A stretch of DNA of 64,000 nucleotides from Paenibacillus solanacearum (GTDB lineage Bacteria; Bacillota; Bacilli; Paenibacillales; NBRC-103111), in the NCBI RefSeq assembly GCF_910593845.1, contig NZ_CAJVAS010000005.1:62001-126000 (forward strand), given 5' to 3'. This document shows, piece after piece, positions 1-8,831 of this stretch. Under the pieces are notes generated by a model. That model had not been told where the DNA came from and searched no databases. It was given only the letters and a program-made list of their open reading frames with translations. The stretch's first letter is position 1. Every line of letters starts with the position of its first letter. The position numbers were made by a program, and so were the translations under genes.

Positions 1-403
1 TGCGTCGATTGTATACCTCGCCGGCCGCTCTCTCCGCTTCCCATTCGCCTGTCCCGCTTAACATTTGCTCGCAATAGCTCATAATGCGATCGATGTCTTC
101 CTCTTTGTCGTAATGAAATTCCTGCTTGAGCAAGAAGCGAAGAATGCGGCGCTCTTCCACGAGCAGGATATAATCCGCAATCGCATTGCCCGCCCATTCA
201 AACAACGGATCTCCGTCGGTCTGCAGTTGAAAACCGGGCAGTACCCCGTAGACCTCGATTTCGCCCCTTCCTTCATACCGGTTCATTGCTATATGAATGG
301 ATTCCTTGTTATGTAGCCGTTCCATGGAGCTTGTCATCATGCCATACAACTGCTCCGCCTGCGCTTCCACGCGATTCGTCAACTGGATTGCAAACAGCTT
401 CAT
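1..403 (-). CDS. ytxC: YtxC-like sporulation protein, N-terminal part (cut by window edge)
   Basis: The first 134 codons of a minus-strand gene whose 3' end lies outside the window. The ATG at 403 follows a GGAAAGGAGTG ribosome site. The protein starts MKLFAIQL and has a central LFEWAGNAIADYIL segment followed by an acidic stretch. This resembles the YtxC family of Bacillales, about 280 residues long, which is listed as sporulation-associated with unknown biochemistry. In B. subtilis ytxC lies next to thrS, and this window holds other genes of that neighbourhood type (pheST, mutS2). The family call comes from remembered sequence character, not a search; only the N-terminus is visible. Confidence 0.6.
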   Translation of the reverse strand, partial: MKLFAIQLTNRVEAQAEQLYGMMTSSMERLHNKESIHIAMNRYEGRGEIEVYGVLPGFQLQTDGDPLFEWAGNAIADYILLVEERRILRFLLKQEFHYDKEEDIDRIMSYCEQMLSGTGEWEAERAAGEVYNRR

Positions 404-660
404 CCTGAACACTCCTTTCCTGCCGCAGCTCTCGTATAAAGTATATGGCCCGGGGTTCGCATATATACAATAATCAGCTCCCCGCCGCATAGTAATAAAT
501 GAGAGCGATGCGTAATTCAGGGTGGTATGCTACCTGCTCACGCGTCGCCAAGACACGGACGAAGATAAAGTTCATGAGAAAGCGATCCGCGCAATAACCT
601 TCTTATATGACTCTCACTATCGGATACATATTGTATATTTTACTTTCGATACTTTTGATT
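404..660. other. Divergent intergenic region without a gene
   Basis: This spacer separates the truncated ytxC gene (minus) from the L,D-transpeptidase gene (plus). It must carry both promoters. It contains several ATAC/GTAT-rich stretches (for example around 625-655) but no promoter pair I can assign with confidence. No ORF with a ribosome site was found. Confidence 0.5.
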
Positions 661-683
661 TTATGATACTATTTGTATCATAA
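661..683. repeat. Inverted repeat just upstream of the L,D-transpeptidase start
   Basis: Nine-base perfect arms, TTATGATAC and GTATCATAA, flank a 5-base loop and end ten bases before the AGGGAGGA ribosome site. An AT-rich repeat in this position could be an operator or an mRNA hairpin that limits initiation. No regulator gene is adjacent. Confidence 0.5.
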
Positions 684-705
684 CCATTGCTTAGGGAGGA
701 TTTCC

Positions 706-2265
706 ATGAGCAGTTCCCATAAGAACCGGAATGGCGCCGGTGAAGACAACCTCGTTCATCTGCATAAAAATGTGTTCCTTAGCCGCGGCGACTCCCAGTA
801 TTATGAAAAGGTCATTCGCTATTTGGACCCGAGCTCGCCCGAAGCGCATTATCATTTGGCGCAGCAATACGAGCAGCAGGGCTTCCCGGATAAAGCGCTT
901 CATCATTATAAGGAAGCGATGAAGACACGGCCTTCCCCGTTTTTTTATGCCGCAGTGAACGGGGCCGAACGGCTGAAACAGCAGCCGCAGCCATCCGCTG
1001 CCGTGAAACCGAGCCGAGCACCGCGTGAAGCAGCTCCCCCGAAGCCTGCAGCCGTCGTTCCTTCATTCGTGAAAATCGGGCTCATGCTCCTGCTATTGAT
1101 CAATCTGCTGCTCATTGCCGTGCTTTACGGTCCCATCGCCGTGTCCAAAGCCGTGTCTGTGCTCAAGTCTTCGACGGTCGGCAAAGAGGTGAGCTACGAA
1201 ACGACGGAATCGCCGTTTCTGATAACGTTCGCCTACGGCACCCCTAATGCGCAAGTGGAAACGGTCCTGCACCAGAAGGCGATTACACTGGCGGAGGCTT
1301 ATCCGAAGCAGGGCATTGTCATTTACGGAATTCAGTCCGCCGCGCCGAACGAAGGCCATATCGCCGTCCCGCTCACCGACGAAGCCTCCAAAACCAATGC
1401 GTTCGTTACTGCCGAGTACAATCCGGTCGTCGACCGAGCGGTAAAAATCCGCTTTCTGCATCCCGATGTCCAGAAGGCGAAGCCGCGTACGGAAGCGGCC
1501 GCGAATATCGTACGCACCGCCCTGCAAACGTATATCGCCGATCACGGCTCAGCCCCCGCCTCCATCGAACGATTAACGCAAAATTATCCCGATAACTATT
1601 TAAGCTTCATCCCTATGGAAGCGCATTCCGGTTCGGCAAATGTCCGAACCGTTTTTAATGGGCGGGGCGGCTGGATATTTAATCCGGCAGAGACGGATCC
1701 GGAACGGATGTTTTACCCGAATCTCGAGCCGGAGGAGCTGGCCGTGCTCGGCCGCCTGCCGTACGCACCGGTCATGGTGACGATCGATACGGCGGAGCAT
1801 ACGCTTCAGCTCCGTTCGGGAGAAGCTATGCTGGCCCGTTATCCGGTCGGACTCGGTGCCGAAGGGCACTTGACGCCGGAAGGAACGTTCCGCGTCGGCG
1901 AACGGGTCACGATGCCGCTCGGGAAGCAGCCGGGCGTCTATGGCACGGCGGCGCTCGGACTCGGAGCGATCGCGATCCACGGGACCTCCGATGCCGATTC
2001 CATCGGACAAAATCGCTCGCTTGGCTGTATCCGGCTGAGCAACGACAACATCGAAGCATTGTTCCCGCTCGTGCCGCGAGGCGCAGCGGTCGTCATTGCC
2101 GGCGGCCGGCCGGCAGCAGCCTCCGATGCCGATGCCGCGGCCAAGGCTACTTCCTCAACCATACCGCCGCTCATGCCACCGTCCCTATTTGATCCAGACG
2201 GAGCTGCACTTAAAGGCCGCAGCAACGAAAACGCCGGAAGCACCGTGTTCCAATGGCTCGGCTAA
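706..2265 (+). CDS. Membrane-anchored TPR / L,D-transpeptidase (YkuD domain)
   Basis: A 519-residue protein predicted to crosslink peptidoglycan through 3-3 bonds outside the membrane. A TPR-like helix pair (residues about 45-75) is followed by a Pro/Ala linker and one membrane segment (about 121-145). The C-terminal YkuD domain (about 355-470) carries the HGT and SLGCIRLS motifs, with His425 and catalytic Cys441. The topology puts the TPR in the cytoplasm and the enzyme outside. I chose ATG 706 because AGGGAGGA lies 5 bases upstream; an in-frame TTG-type start at 673 has no such site. The gene is monocistronic, ending at a hairpin. The cytoplasmic TPR suggests partner binding, which is inference. 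Confidence 0.85.
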   Translation: MSSSHKNRNGAGEDNLVHLHKNVFLSRGDSQYYEKVIRYLDPSSPEAHYHLAQQYEQQGFPDKALHHYKEAMKTRPSPFFYAAVNGAERLKQQPQPSAAVKPSRAPREAAPPKPAAVVPSFVKIGLMLLLLINLLLIAVLYGPIAVSKAVSVLKSSTVGKEVSYETTESPFLITFAYGTPNAQVETVLHQKAITLAEAYPKQGIVIYGIQSAAPNEGHIAVPLTDEASKTNAFVTAEYNPVVDRAVKIRFLHPDVQKAKPRTEAAANIVRTALQTYIADHGSAPASIERLTQNYPDNYLSFIPMEAHSGSANVRTVFNGRGGWIFNPAETDPERMFYPNLEPEELAVLGRLPYAPVMVTIDTAEHTLQLRSGEAMLARYPVGLGAEGHLTPEGTFRVGERVTMPLGKQPGVYGTAALGLGAIAIHGTSDADSIGQNRSLGCIRLSNDNIEALFPLVPRGAAVVIAGGRPAAASDADAAAKATSSTIPPLMPPSLFDPDGAALKGRSNENAGSTVFQWLG

Positions 2266-2296
2266 CGCGCTGCCGCCCACACCACAAACACAAAAA

Positions 2297-2347
2297 AAAC
2301 GCTTATCCATGCGAAATCCTTCGGCGGATTTGCACAGATAAGCGTTT
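2297..2347. terminator. Bidirectional intrinsic terminator
   Basis: Arms AAACGCTTATC and GATAAGCGTTT enclose a second hairpin with a TTCG loop. A-rich and T-rich flanks lie on both sides. It sits between the convergent L,D-transpeptidase and mqnC genes. Confidence 0.85.
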
Positions 2348-2366
2348 CGTTTGATTATGCTCTTGA

Positions 2367-3509
2367 CTAATTTTGCATGACGAAATCGTTATCCACCTTC
2401 GTGACGGACTCGTCGTCGAACGTTCGCAAAATCTCATACCTCGTATTGCGCTGCGCCGGAATTTTCCCCGCCTCGCGAATGATTTGCAGCGTCGACGAAA
2501 TGTTCACTTTATGCGTCGTGCCCGCCGCGGACACGACGTTCTCCTCGATCATCGTCGAGCCGAAATCGTTGCAGCCGTACTGCAGCGACAGCTTGCCCAC
2601 TTCCGGCCCCATTGTGACCCAAGACGACTGGAAGTTCTTGATATTGTCGAGCATGATGCGGCTGATCGCCACGTTCTTGAGATAGTCTTCCGGCCCAAGC
2701 TTCTCGGCCTTCATGTTCGTATTATCCGGCTGGAACGTCCAGGAGATGAACGCCAGGAATCCTTCTGAATCCCAGCCGTTCTTGATGCACTCGTCCTGCG
2801 CTTCGCGAACCCGCAGCAGATGGAGCGCCCGCTCTTCATGCGATTCGCCAAAGCCGATGACCATCGTCGCGGTCGTGTTCATGCCGATGCGCTGCGCGGT
2901 TTGCATGACGTCCATCCAATCGCGCCACGAGCCCTTCAGCCGGCTGATTTTGCGGCGCGTCCGGTCATCGAGAATTTCCCCGCCGCCGCCCGGCAGCGAG
3001 TCGAGTCCCGCCGCGTGAATTTCCCGCACAACCTCCTCCAGCGAAAGGCCGTTCGATACTTCTTTCATTTTCATGATTTCCGCCGGTGAGAACGAATGCA
3101 TCGTAATGTCCGGGAACCGTTTCTTGATTTCACGGAGCAAATTCGTATAGTAAGTAAACGGTAAATTCGGATTCGTGCCGCCCTGCATCAATATTTCGGT
3201 ACCGCCGACGTCGATCGTCTCCTGAATTTTTTGGAAAATGACCTCATCCGGCAGCACATATCCTTCCGCCGAGCCCGGCGAGCGGTAAAAGGCGCAAAAC
3301 CGGCAGTAGACGTCGCAAATGTTCGTATAGTTGACGTTTCTTCCGATGACAAAAGTCGTAATCGGATCAGGATGGTGGCGCAGCATCATCTGGTTCGCCA
3401 CATGTCCCATTTTCTCAATTTCATTCGAATCGTACAGCGCTATGCAATCTTCCACAGAAATGCGGTTTCCTGCCAGCGCCTGGTCCAGTATCCGGTCGAT
3501 GGAACTCAT
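2367..3509 (-). CDS. mqnC: Cyclic dehypoxanthinyl futalosine synthase (radical SAM)
   Basis: A 380-residue radical SAM enzyme of the futalosine pathway, which cyclises dehypoxanthine futalosine on the way to menaquinone. The cluster-binding CxxxCxxC motif is present as CDVYCRFC (Cys65, 69, 72), followed by a glycine-rich SAM-binding region (MQGGTNP, LPGGGGEIL) typical of the MqnC/CofH family. I chose ATG 3509, preceded by AAAGGAG; the longer frame to 3617 has no ribosome site and adds an unrelated N-terminus. CofH/MqnE-type paralogues are possible alternatives, but the start and C-terminal sequence fit MqnC. No other mqn genes are in the window, so the pathway is split on the chromosome. Confidence 0.9.
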   Translation of the reverse strand: MSSIDRILDQALAGNRISVEDCIALYDSNEIEKMGHVANQMMLRHHPDPITTFVIGRNVNYTNICDVYCRFCAFYRSPGSAEGYVLPDEVIFQKIQETIDVGGTEILMQGGTNPNLPFTYYTNLLREIKKRFPDITMHSFSPAEIMKMKEVSNGLSLEEVVREIHAAGLDSLPGGGGEILDDRTRRKISRLKGSWRDWMDVMQTAQRIGMNTTATMVIGFGESHEERALHLLRVREAQDECIKNGWDSEGFLAFISWTFQPDNTNMKAEKLGPEDYLKNVAISRIMLDNIKNFQSSWVTMGPEVGKLSLQYGCNDFGSTMIEENVVSAAGTTHKVNISSTLQIIREAGKIPAQRNTRYEILRTFDDESVTKVDNDFVMQN

Positions 3510-3630
3510 CGCAGCTTCAACTCCTTTGTAGTCAATCGTAACATAAAACCGGGCGCGCCCGCCATAGAAAAAGACCGCCAATCGGCCCTGCGGCCCGAGT
3601 GGACGGTCAATTGTCATTAATTTGTGAACG

Positions 3631-4824
3631 TCAGCCTTGCGTATCGGCCTCGATTTCTTGTCTCGCGAGCTCGATGGCCCGGGACAAGTCGGCGATCAAA
3701 TCGTCCGCATGCTCAATTCCGACCGAATAACGCAGCAGCTTGTCGTCAACGCCAATCTTGTTGCGGATATCCAGCGGAATGTCCGCATGCGTCTGCACGG
3801 CCGGATACGTCATGAGCGATTCAACGCCCCCCAAGCTTTCGGCGAACGCGATCAGGCGGATATGACGCAATATCGGCTCAATGTAACGCGCATCTTTCAT
3901 TTTGAAGGAGAAAATGCCCGTGTTGCCGGACGATTGCCTATTTTGCACGTCATGCCCCGGATGGCTCGGAAGCGCCGGGTAATATACAGATTCGACCAGC
4001 GGATGCTCTTGAAGATAAGAAGCGATAACCGTTGCGTTATGCTGGTGCCGCTCCATACGCAGCGCGAGCGTCTTCATCCCGCGCATCAGCAGCCAGCTGT
4101 CCTGCGGACCGAGCACCGCGCCGATCGAGTTGTGCAGGAACGCCATTTGCTCGGACAGCTCCTTGCCTTTGGTGACGATCAAGCCTGCGAGCACGTCGTT
4201 ATGGCCGCCCAAATATTTGGTCGCGCTATGGATGACAATGTCCGCGCCAAGCTCAATCGGGCGTTGGAAAAACGGCGTGAGCAGCGTATTGTCAACAATG
4301 GAGATCAAGCCCTTTTTGCGAGCCCAGCCGCAAACCAGCTCCAGATCGGTAATCATCATGAGCGGATTGGTCGGTGTCTCGATCACGATCCCTTTCGTAT
4401 TCGGCTGCACGCTCGTCTCGAGCGCATCCAGATCGTTCGTGTCCACATACGTGGCGGTCACGCCGAAACGGGACATGATGCGCTCCAGCAGACGGTACGT
4501 CCCTCCGTACAGATCGAGCGATACGATCAGATGGTCGCCTTGGCTGAATAGCGCGAATATCGTTTGCAGCGCCGCCATCCCCGAGCTGCAGGCAAAGCCT
4601 GCGTCACCGGATTCCAGCTCGGCAATCGCGTCCTCGAGCACTTTGCGCGTCGGGCTTTTCGTACGCGCGTAGTCAAAGCCGGTGCTCTGCCCAAGCTTCG
4701 GATGGCGAAACGCCGTCGCTTGATACACCGGAAAGCTGACCGCTCCGGTAACCGGCTCTTCCTGGGAACCGATCTGTGCGAGTCGGCTTTCGATTTTCAA
4801 ATCTTCGCTACCGCTATGGCTCAT
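3631..4824 (-). CDS. metI: Cystathionine gamma-synthase / O-acetylhomoserine thiolyase
   Basis: A 397-residue PLP enzyme of the Cys/Met metabolism family that converts O-acetylhomoserine with cysteine (or sulfide) toward cystathionine or homocysteine. The family signature is complete, with [11 protein letters not shown] containing the PLP lysine (Lys203) and a [13 protein letters not shown] substrate region. Its ATG overlaps the metA stop in an ATGA arrangement, so the two are translationally coupled. Both lie behind the SAM riboswitch at 5853-5986, which fits control by methionine status. Sequence alone does not exclude a gamma-lyase, but pairing with metA argues for biosynthesis. Confidence 0.88.
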   Translation of the reverse strand: MSHSGSEDLKIESRLAQIGSQEEPVTGAVSFPVYQATAFRHPKLGQSTGFDYARTKSPTRKVLEDAIAELESGDAGFACSSGMAALQTIFALFSQGDHLIVSLDLYGGTYRLLERIMSRFGVTATYVDTNDLDALETSVQPNTKGIVIETPTNPLMMITDLELVCGWARKKGLISIVDNTLLTPFFQRPIELGADIVIHSATKYLGGHNDVLAGLIVTKGKELSEQMAFLHNSIGAVLGPQDSWLLMRGMKTLALRMERHQHNATVIASYLQEHPLVESVYYPALPSHPGHDVQNRQSSGNTGIFSFKMKDARYIEPILRHIRLIAFAESLGGVESLMTYPAVQTHADIPLDIRNKIGVDDKLLRYSVGIEHADDLIADLSRAIELARQEIEADTQG

Positions 4825-5747
4825 ATTACATACTCTCCCTTGTGCAGATCATACGGCGTTTCTTGGTATACATAGTAGTTCAACCAGTTGGAGAACAGCA
4901 GGTTCGCATGAGCTCTCCAAGTGTTCAGAGGCGGTTTGGCCGGATCGTCGTTCGGGTAATAATTTTTCGGAACGGCTACCTCAAGCCCTTTGTTGATGTC
5001 GCGGTCATATTCATATTTCAATGTACACGCATCATATTCGGAATGGCCGGTAACGAAAATTTGCTTCCCGTCCTTCGTGGCGACGATATATACGCCCGCT
5101 TCTTCCGATTCCGACAATATTTCAAGCTCCGGATGGCGTTCGATGTCTTCCCGCCGCACCTCGGTATGACGCGATTGGGGCGCTAGGAACAGCTCGTCGA
5201 AGCCGCGCAGCAGCTTCACGTTCGGCTTGCTGACCGTGTGCGGGAATACGCCGAACATTTTCTCCTCGAGGCCGAGCTTTGGCACGCCGAAATGATGATA
5301 CAATCCGGCCTGGGCAGCCCAGCAAATATGAAACGTGGAGGTGACGTGCGTCTTGCTCCATTCCATAATCTGCTTCAGCTCTTCCCAGTAAGTCACATCT
5401 TCGAATTCGTACAATTCAACCGGCGCTCCGGTGATGATCATGCCGTCAAGCCGTTCGTATTTGACGTCGTCAAACGTTTTATAAAATTGCTCCAGATGTT
5501 CGGGAGACGTATTTTTGGAAGTGTGGGTTCTCGGATGCAGCAATATAAATTCGACTTGAAGCGGAGTGTTGCCGATCAGCCGCAGCAGCTGGGTTTCGGT
5601 GGTCTCCTTCGTCGGCATAAGGTTCAAAATCGCAATGCGAAGCGGCCGAATATCTTGATGATACGCAACGCTTTCGTCCATAACGAAAATATTCTCGTTG
5701 ATCAGCACTTCTTTTGCCGGCAAATGATCAGGTACTTTAATGGGCAT
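4821..5747 (-). CDS. metA: Homoserine O-acetyltransferase (MetA family)
   Basis: A 308-residue enzyme that activates homoserine for methionine synthesis. The family's catalytic cysteine is at residue 142 ([10 protein letters not shown]). Position 111 is glutamate (GAPVELYEF), where the E. coli succinyl enzyme has glycine. In characterised MetA proteins Glu111 marks acetyl-CoA specificity, so the product should be O-acetylhomoserine. I chose ATG 5747, which sits 8 bases after AGGAG; a GTG at 5756 overlaps that site and is unlikely. It is the first gene after the SAM riboswitch and is translationally coupled to metI. Confidence 0.9.
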   Translation of the reverse strand: MPIKVPDHLPAKEVLINENIFVMDESVAYHQDIRPLRIAILNLMPTKETTETQLLRLIGNTPLQVEFILLHPRTHTSKNTSPEHLEQFYKTFDDVKYERLDGMIITGAPVELYEFEDVTYWEELKQIMEWSKTHVTSTFHICWAAQAGLYHHFGVPKLGLEEKMFGVFPHTVSKPNVKLLRGFDELFLAPQSRHTEVRREDIERHPELEILSESEEAGVYIVATKDGKQIFVTGHSEYDACTLKYEYDRDINKGLEVAVPKNYYPNDDPAKPPLNTWRAHANLLFSNWLNYYVYQETPYDLHKGEYVI

Positions 5748-5799
5748 CGGGTTCACTCCTTCTTAGTTGGATTCGCTCGCACTCTTGGCGGCAAGAGCT

Positions 5800-5837
5800 A
5801 AAAAGGCCTCTTCCCGCGCGTACGAGAAAGGCCTTTG
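5800..5837 (-). terminator. Terminator of the SAM riboswitch expression platform
   Basis: Read on the minus strand, AAAGGCCT and AGGCCTTT arms close a hairpin followed by a T run, between the aptamer and metA. This is the usual place for the S-box attenuator. Confidence 0.88.
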
Positions 5838-5852
5838 TATGCATACATCGTC

Positions 5853-5986
5853 CTCTCTCATCTCTCAGAAGCATACGCTTCCGCAAGAATTAGCACCGTG
5901 CATCGCCCTGCGCCGCAATGGCGCAAAGTTTTGTCGGTTGCCGGGTGTCATCGGGCTAGTCCCTCGACCTGCTCTTGATAAGAGTT
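5853..5986 (-). promoter_or_regulatory. SAM-I (S-box) riboswitch for metA-metI
   Basis: The minus strand carries the conserved S-box elements in order: CTCTTATCAAGAGC, the GGGACTAGCCC block, ATGACACCCGGCAACC, GGTGCTAATTC and the closing GAGATGAGAG. SAM binding should favour the downstream terminator at 5800-5837 and shut off methionine synthesis. Edges are approximate. Confidence 0.95.
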
Positions 5987-6023
5987 TGAAACCGAATCTA
6001 TTTGGTTGTGTTTGGTTATTACT

Positions 6024-6052
6024 AATGTAATCGAAAATGGTTCCACCGTCAA
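6024..6052 (-). promoter_or_regulatory. Probable metA promoter
   Basis: On the minus strand TTGACG, a 17-base spacer and TACATT fit a vegetative promoter. Transcription would start about 30 bases before the S-box aptamer. Confidence 0.6.
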
Positions 6053-6177
6053 GAAGAACGTTATGACAATCGCCTTCTTTCACGGCATGCTGCTGCCCCA
6101 GGAACCAATTCCTTCCGAATGCATATGCATATAGCAAGACAAAGTGCATACAGGCTTGCGAATCCGCCGGTTTTGTC

Positions 6178-6515
6178 TTGAAAGCTGATTTTTGAAGGTT
6201 TATACTTAGACAAGTATTCCTGTTTAAAATCGCTTGCAGCGCAGCATACAGGAATCGCAAAACGACCGTAAGCACGCGGCGCAAAATCGTGTAACGAAGG
6301 GGTGCAGCATTCGAATGGACGGAGACCCGAGGAGTATCTACGTTCAACAACAACCGAATATTTCGAGCGGAACCCGGCGACCGGACGCGTTCGATGCTTG
6401 CGCAAACGTACTTCGATATGGACATGCGGCATCGATTCCGATGCTTGTTCGTGCCTGGGGATAAGCGCGGCCGGCATGTTCTGGTTCCTCTCGATCACAT
6501 GAAGGGGTGGAACCT
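6178..6515 (+). promoter_or_regulatory. Probable corA promoter and long leader
   Basis: TTGAAA, a 17-base spacer and TATACT occupy 6178-6206. The start codon of corA is about 300 bases further on. The leader begins with a hairpin whose arms are ATTCCTGT (6216-6223) and ACAGGAAT (6248-6255). I see none of the conserved core of the Mg-sensing M-box, and no ORF in the leader has a convincing ribosome site. Confidence 0.5.
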
Positions 6516-7451
6516 ATGAAGGCACGCTTAGTTCAGGACGGCGTTTTCACGCTTGTCGAAGACATTACCCAGACGATCGATCCGCCTCAGCACGGTTTTT
6601 ATTGGATTGACGCCGATGTTGAGGATTTGGAATTGTTACAGCCCTTATTTCATCTTCATGAGCTTGCCGTCGAAGACGTACTAATGGAGGAAGAGCAGCG
6701 TCCGAAGATTGAATTGTACGATACGCATTACTTTATTGTGATGAACAGCATCCGGTTCGATGACGAGGAAATTTTTCTGCGCGCGCTTAACATTTTTCTG
6801 GGCAAACATTATATCATTACAGTTACACGCCAAAAAATCAATGAGATACGCGCACTCAAGCCGATTTTGTGGGAAGAGGAAGTTACGCAGCCGGATCAGT
6901 TTCTGTACCACCTGATGGACCTGATCGTCGACAACTACACGAATGTCGGCGACCGGATCGATGCGAAGATCGAAAAGCTTGAGGAAGACATTCTCATGCA
7001 CACGAAGAAATCGCATTTGAATGAAATTATCAGCCTCCGAAGCGAAATTTTGTGGTTAAAAAAGGTGCTCAATCCGCAAAAAGAAGTGATCGGCACGCTC
7101 CATAAAAAGGAGCTGAGGCTGATCAGCGAGCCGCTGAAAAAATATTTCGGCGACATATACGAGAACGCCGTAAAAATATCGGAAACGTTCGATACGTTCC
7201 GCGATTTGATGGCCAACTTGCGCGAAGCTTACCAGTCGAGCATCGCCAGCCGCGCCAATGAAATCATGCGCGTGTTCACGGCGCTGACGACGATATTCAT
7301 GCCCTTGACGTTCATCACCGGCATCTACGGAATGAACTTCGATTATATCCCCGGGCTTCATTGGGATTACGGCGGCGTGGCCGCGGTCGTATTCATGGTG
7401 CTTGTCGCCATCTCGATGTTCGTTTTGTTCCGCAAAAAGGATTGGCTGTGA
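6516..7451 (+). CDS. corA: CorA-family magnesium/cobalt channel
   Basis: A 311-residue protein of the CorA family, which forms pentameric inner-membrane channels for Mg2+ (some members Co2+, Ni2+ or Zn2+). A long acidic cytoplasmic part with helical sequence is followed by two C-terminal membrane segments. The diagnostic YGMN motif sits at the end of the first one, in YGMNFDYIPG. The short KKDWL tail is typical. I chose ATG 6516 with AAGGGG upstream over a GTG at 6507 that overlaps the site. The gene stands alone between a long leader and a hairpin. Confidence 0.9.
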   Translation: MKARLVQDGVFTLVEDITQTIDPPQHGFYWIDADVEDLELLQPLFHLHELAVEDVLMEEEQRPKIELYDTHYFIVMNSIRFDDEEIFLRALNIFLGKHYIITVTRQKINEIRALKPILWEEEVTQPDQFLYHLMDLIVDNYTNVGDRIDAKIEKLEEDILMHTKKSHLNEIISLRSEILWLKKVLNPQKEVIGTLHKKELRLISEPLKKYFGDIYENAVKISETFDTFRDLMANLREAYQSSIASRANEIMRVFTALTTIFMPLTFITGIYGMNFDYIPGLHWDYGGVAAVVFMVLVAISMFVLFRKKDWL

Positions 7452-7513
7452 AGCGCCGCTTCACTGCGATAACCGATAACATACTGGCGCCTGTCGAGCG
7501 CCAGATGACAATA

Positions 7514-7547
7514 AAGGGTCCTACCGGTATATCCCGGCAGGACCCTT
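7514..7547. terminator. Bidirectional terminator between corA and the HRDC gene
   Basis: AAGGGTCCT and AGGACCCTT arms with internal CCGG pairing form a strong hairpin in the convergent gap. A second hairpin (CTGGCGC/GCGCCAG) precedes it near 7485-7505. Confidence 0.75.
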
Positions 7548-7566
7548 CTGCTTATTCCGCGGCCGC

Positions 7567-8577
7567 TCAGCTCGCGGCGCCCGCCTTCACGCCGTTGACG
7601 CGGCGGTACTTGAGGCGAAGCAGGCGCAGCCATTCGTAGACCCGGTCCGCTTCCTTCGCGCTGAAGGCATTGTCCCGGTAAACCGCCTGCAGAATAGGCT
7701 TCAGGTAGCGGTCGCCTTGCTGCTCGAATGCCTGCCATGCCTGTTCCCGCTCTCCCTCGGGCATCGGCTCCAGCATCTGTTCGATGTAGGCCTCCAGATC
7801 GTAGCCATCGCGGTCCAGCTCCTCGATCCACTGCAGCAGCTCACGCCGCTGCACTTTGATTTGCTCCTGCAGCGCATCGAGCCGCTCACCCCGGTGGATC
7901 GCCTCCAGCAGCGTGCGCTTCATCTCCTGCTTCTCGTTCTCCGCCTTCCGCTTGCGCTCTTTCTCCTGAAGCATCCAGGCTTGGAAGTCGTCGCGGTTGA
8001 TTTGATCCTCCACCCAGCTGAGAGGGAATGCTGTGCTGCGCTGGCATGGGGCGGTCAAAGCGAGTATATCGGCGCCGTAAGCGGCCGTCTTGCCGCGCCC
8101 GAAGCCGGGAAGCTGCTGCAGCTCCTCGGCCGTCTGCGGCACAAAGGCGCTGATCATGCGCAGCATCCGGTTCGTTGCGACGATGAACGGCGCTTTGCCT
8201 TCCCGTCCGGCCTGCTTCAGCCGCCAGACGCGCAGCGCCTCGTACAGGCTCTCATCGCTGTTCGCTTCGCTGTAATAATGCAGCATCTGGATAAACATGC
8301 TGCGCCCGTCCATACCGGACAAATCGTTTCCGTTCAGCTCGACGACCGGCTTGAATCCTTCGCTTATCTTCATGAACAGACGTTCTCGGAACGCGGCGTG
8401 AAGCTCTTCCCATTGCAATCCTTCATACCAGCTTTCCTGCGTCCGATGGCCGTCTTCCTTCGTTTCGGTCCACAGCACGCGGAAGCTCCCCTGCTGTTCG
8501 CCGATCGATACTTGCGCCGTCCGGACCCGCCCTTCGTCCGTCGCCTTCTCCAGTGTATTCAAAAACATCAGATTCAA
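7567..8577 (-). CDS. HRDC-domain protein of unknown function
   Basis: A 336-residue protein with one HRDC domain (about residues 108-178: LYEALRVWRLKQA, then LPGFGRGKTAAYG), the helical nucleic-acid-binding module found in RecQ helicases and RNase D. No helicase or nuclease domain accompanies it. The C-terminal half is highly charged and helical, probably coiled coil (about 190-260). I chose TTG 8577, which lies 7 bases after AGGAGG; an ATG 9 bases further in is too far from it. The gene has its own promoter (8704-8732) and a leader with alternative pairings. A DNA- or RNA-binding role is inferred from the domain only. Confidence 0.75.
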   Translation of the reverse strand: MNLMFLNTLEKATDEGRVRTAQVSIGEQQGSFRVLWTETKEDGHRTQESWYEGLQWEELHAAFRERLFMKISEGFKPVVELNGNDLSGMDGRSMFIQMLHYYSEANSDESLYEALRVWRLKQAGREGKAPFIVATNRMLRMISAFVPQTAEELQQLPGFGRGKTAAYGADILALTAPCQRSTAFPLSWVEDQINRDDFQAWMLQEKERKRKAENEKQEMKRTLLEAIHRGERLDALQEQIKVQRRELLQWIEELDRDGYDLEAYIEQMLEPMPEGEREQAWQAFEQQGDRYLKPILQAVYRDNAFSAKEADRVYEWLRLLRLKYRRVNGVKAGAAS

Positions 8578-8612
8578 TTGAATCCCTCCTGATCCAATAA
8601 AGTAGGCAATCG

Positions 8613-8695
8613 TTTCAAACGAAACGGCAAAAAGCACCCCTCTTCCATATGGCGTCCCATAGGCAAGAGAGGTGCTTCCTCACGATCGTTTGAAA
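8613..8695 (-). promoter_or_regulatory. Structured leader of the HRDC gene with terminator-like hairpin
   Basis: In the transcript between the promoter and the TTG start, TTTCAAACG (plus-strand 8687-8695) can pair perfectly with CGTTTGAAA (8613-8621). This outer stem encloses a hairpin, AAGCACC...GGTGCTT (about 8632-8677), followed by a TTTTT run. The 3' arm of the outer stem can instead form a local hairpin (CGTTTC/GAAACG). It has the form of an attenuator or riboswitch expression platform, but no known class was recognised. Confidence 0.5.
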
Positions 8696-8703
8696 TTATT
8701 TCC

Positions 8704-8732
8704 ATGTTAGCACAGACATGCGGTTTTGACAA
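8704..8732 (-). promoter_or_regulatory. Promoter of the HRDC gene
   Basis: On the minus strand TTGTCA, a 17-base spacer and TAACAT match a vegetative promoter. It places transcription start just upstream of the structured leader. Confidence 0.65.
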
Positions 8733-8831
8733 CCATATTTTGCAATGCGCTGCAGCGCGACTTACAGGATAAGCCCGCTTCCGACAGGACACAATGTAAC
8801 CGACAAACGCAATTTGCTGGGAGTGATATCA

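Noticed and set aside
519..540. T-box-like GGGTGGTA sequence upstream of the L,D-transpeptidase gene
   Set aside because: The rest of the T-box (ACCGCG/ACCACGG) and terminator are missing and the downstream gene is not an amino-acid gene.
6061..6498. 145-codon minus frame in the metA/corA gap
   Set aside because: It would run across the corA promoter and leader, has no good ribosome site and no recognisable domain.
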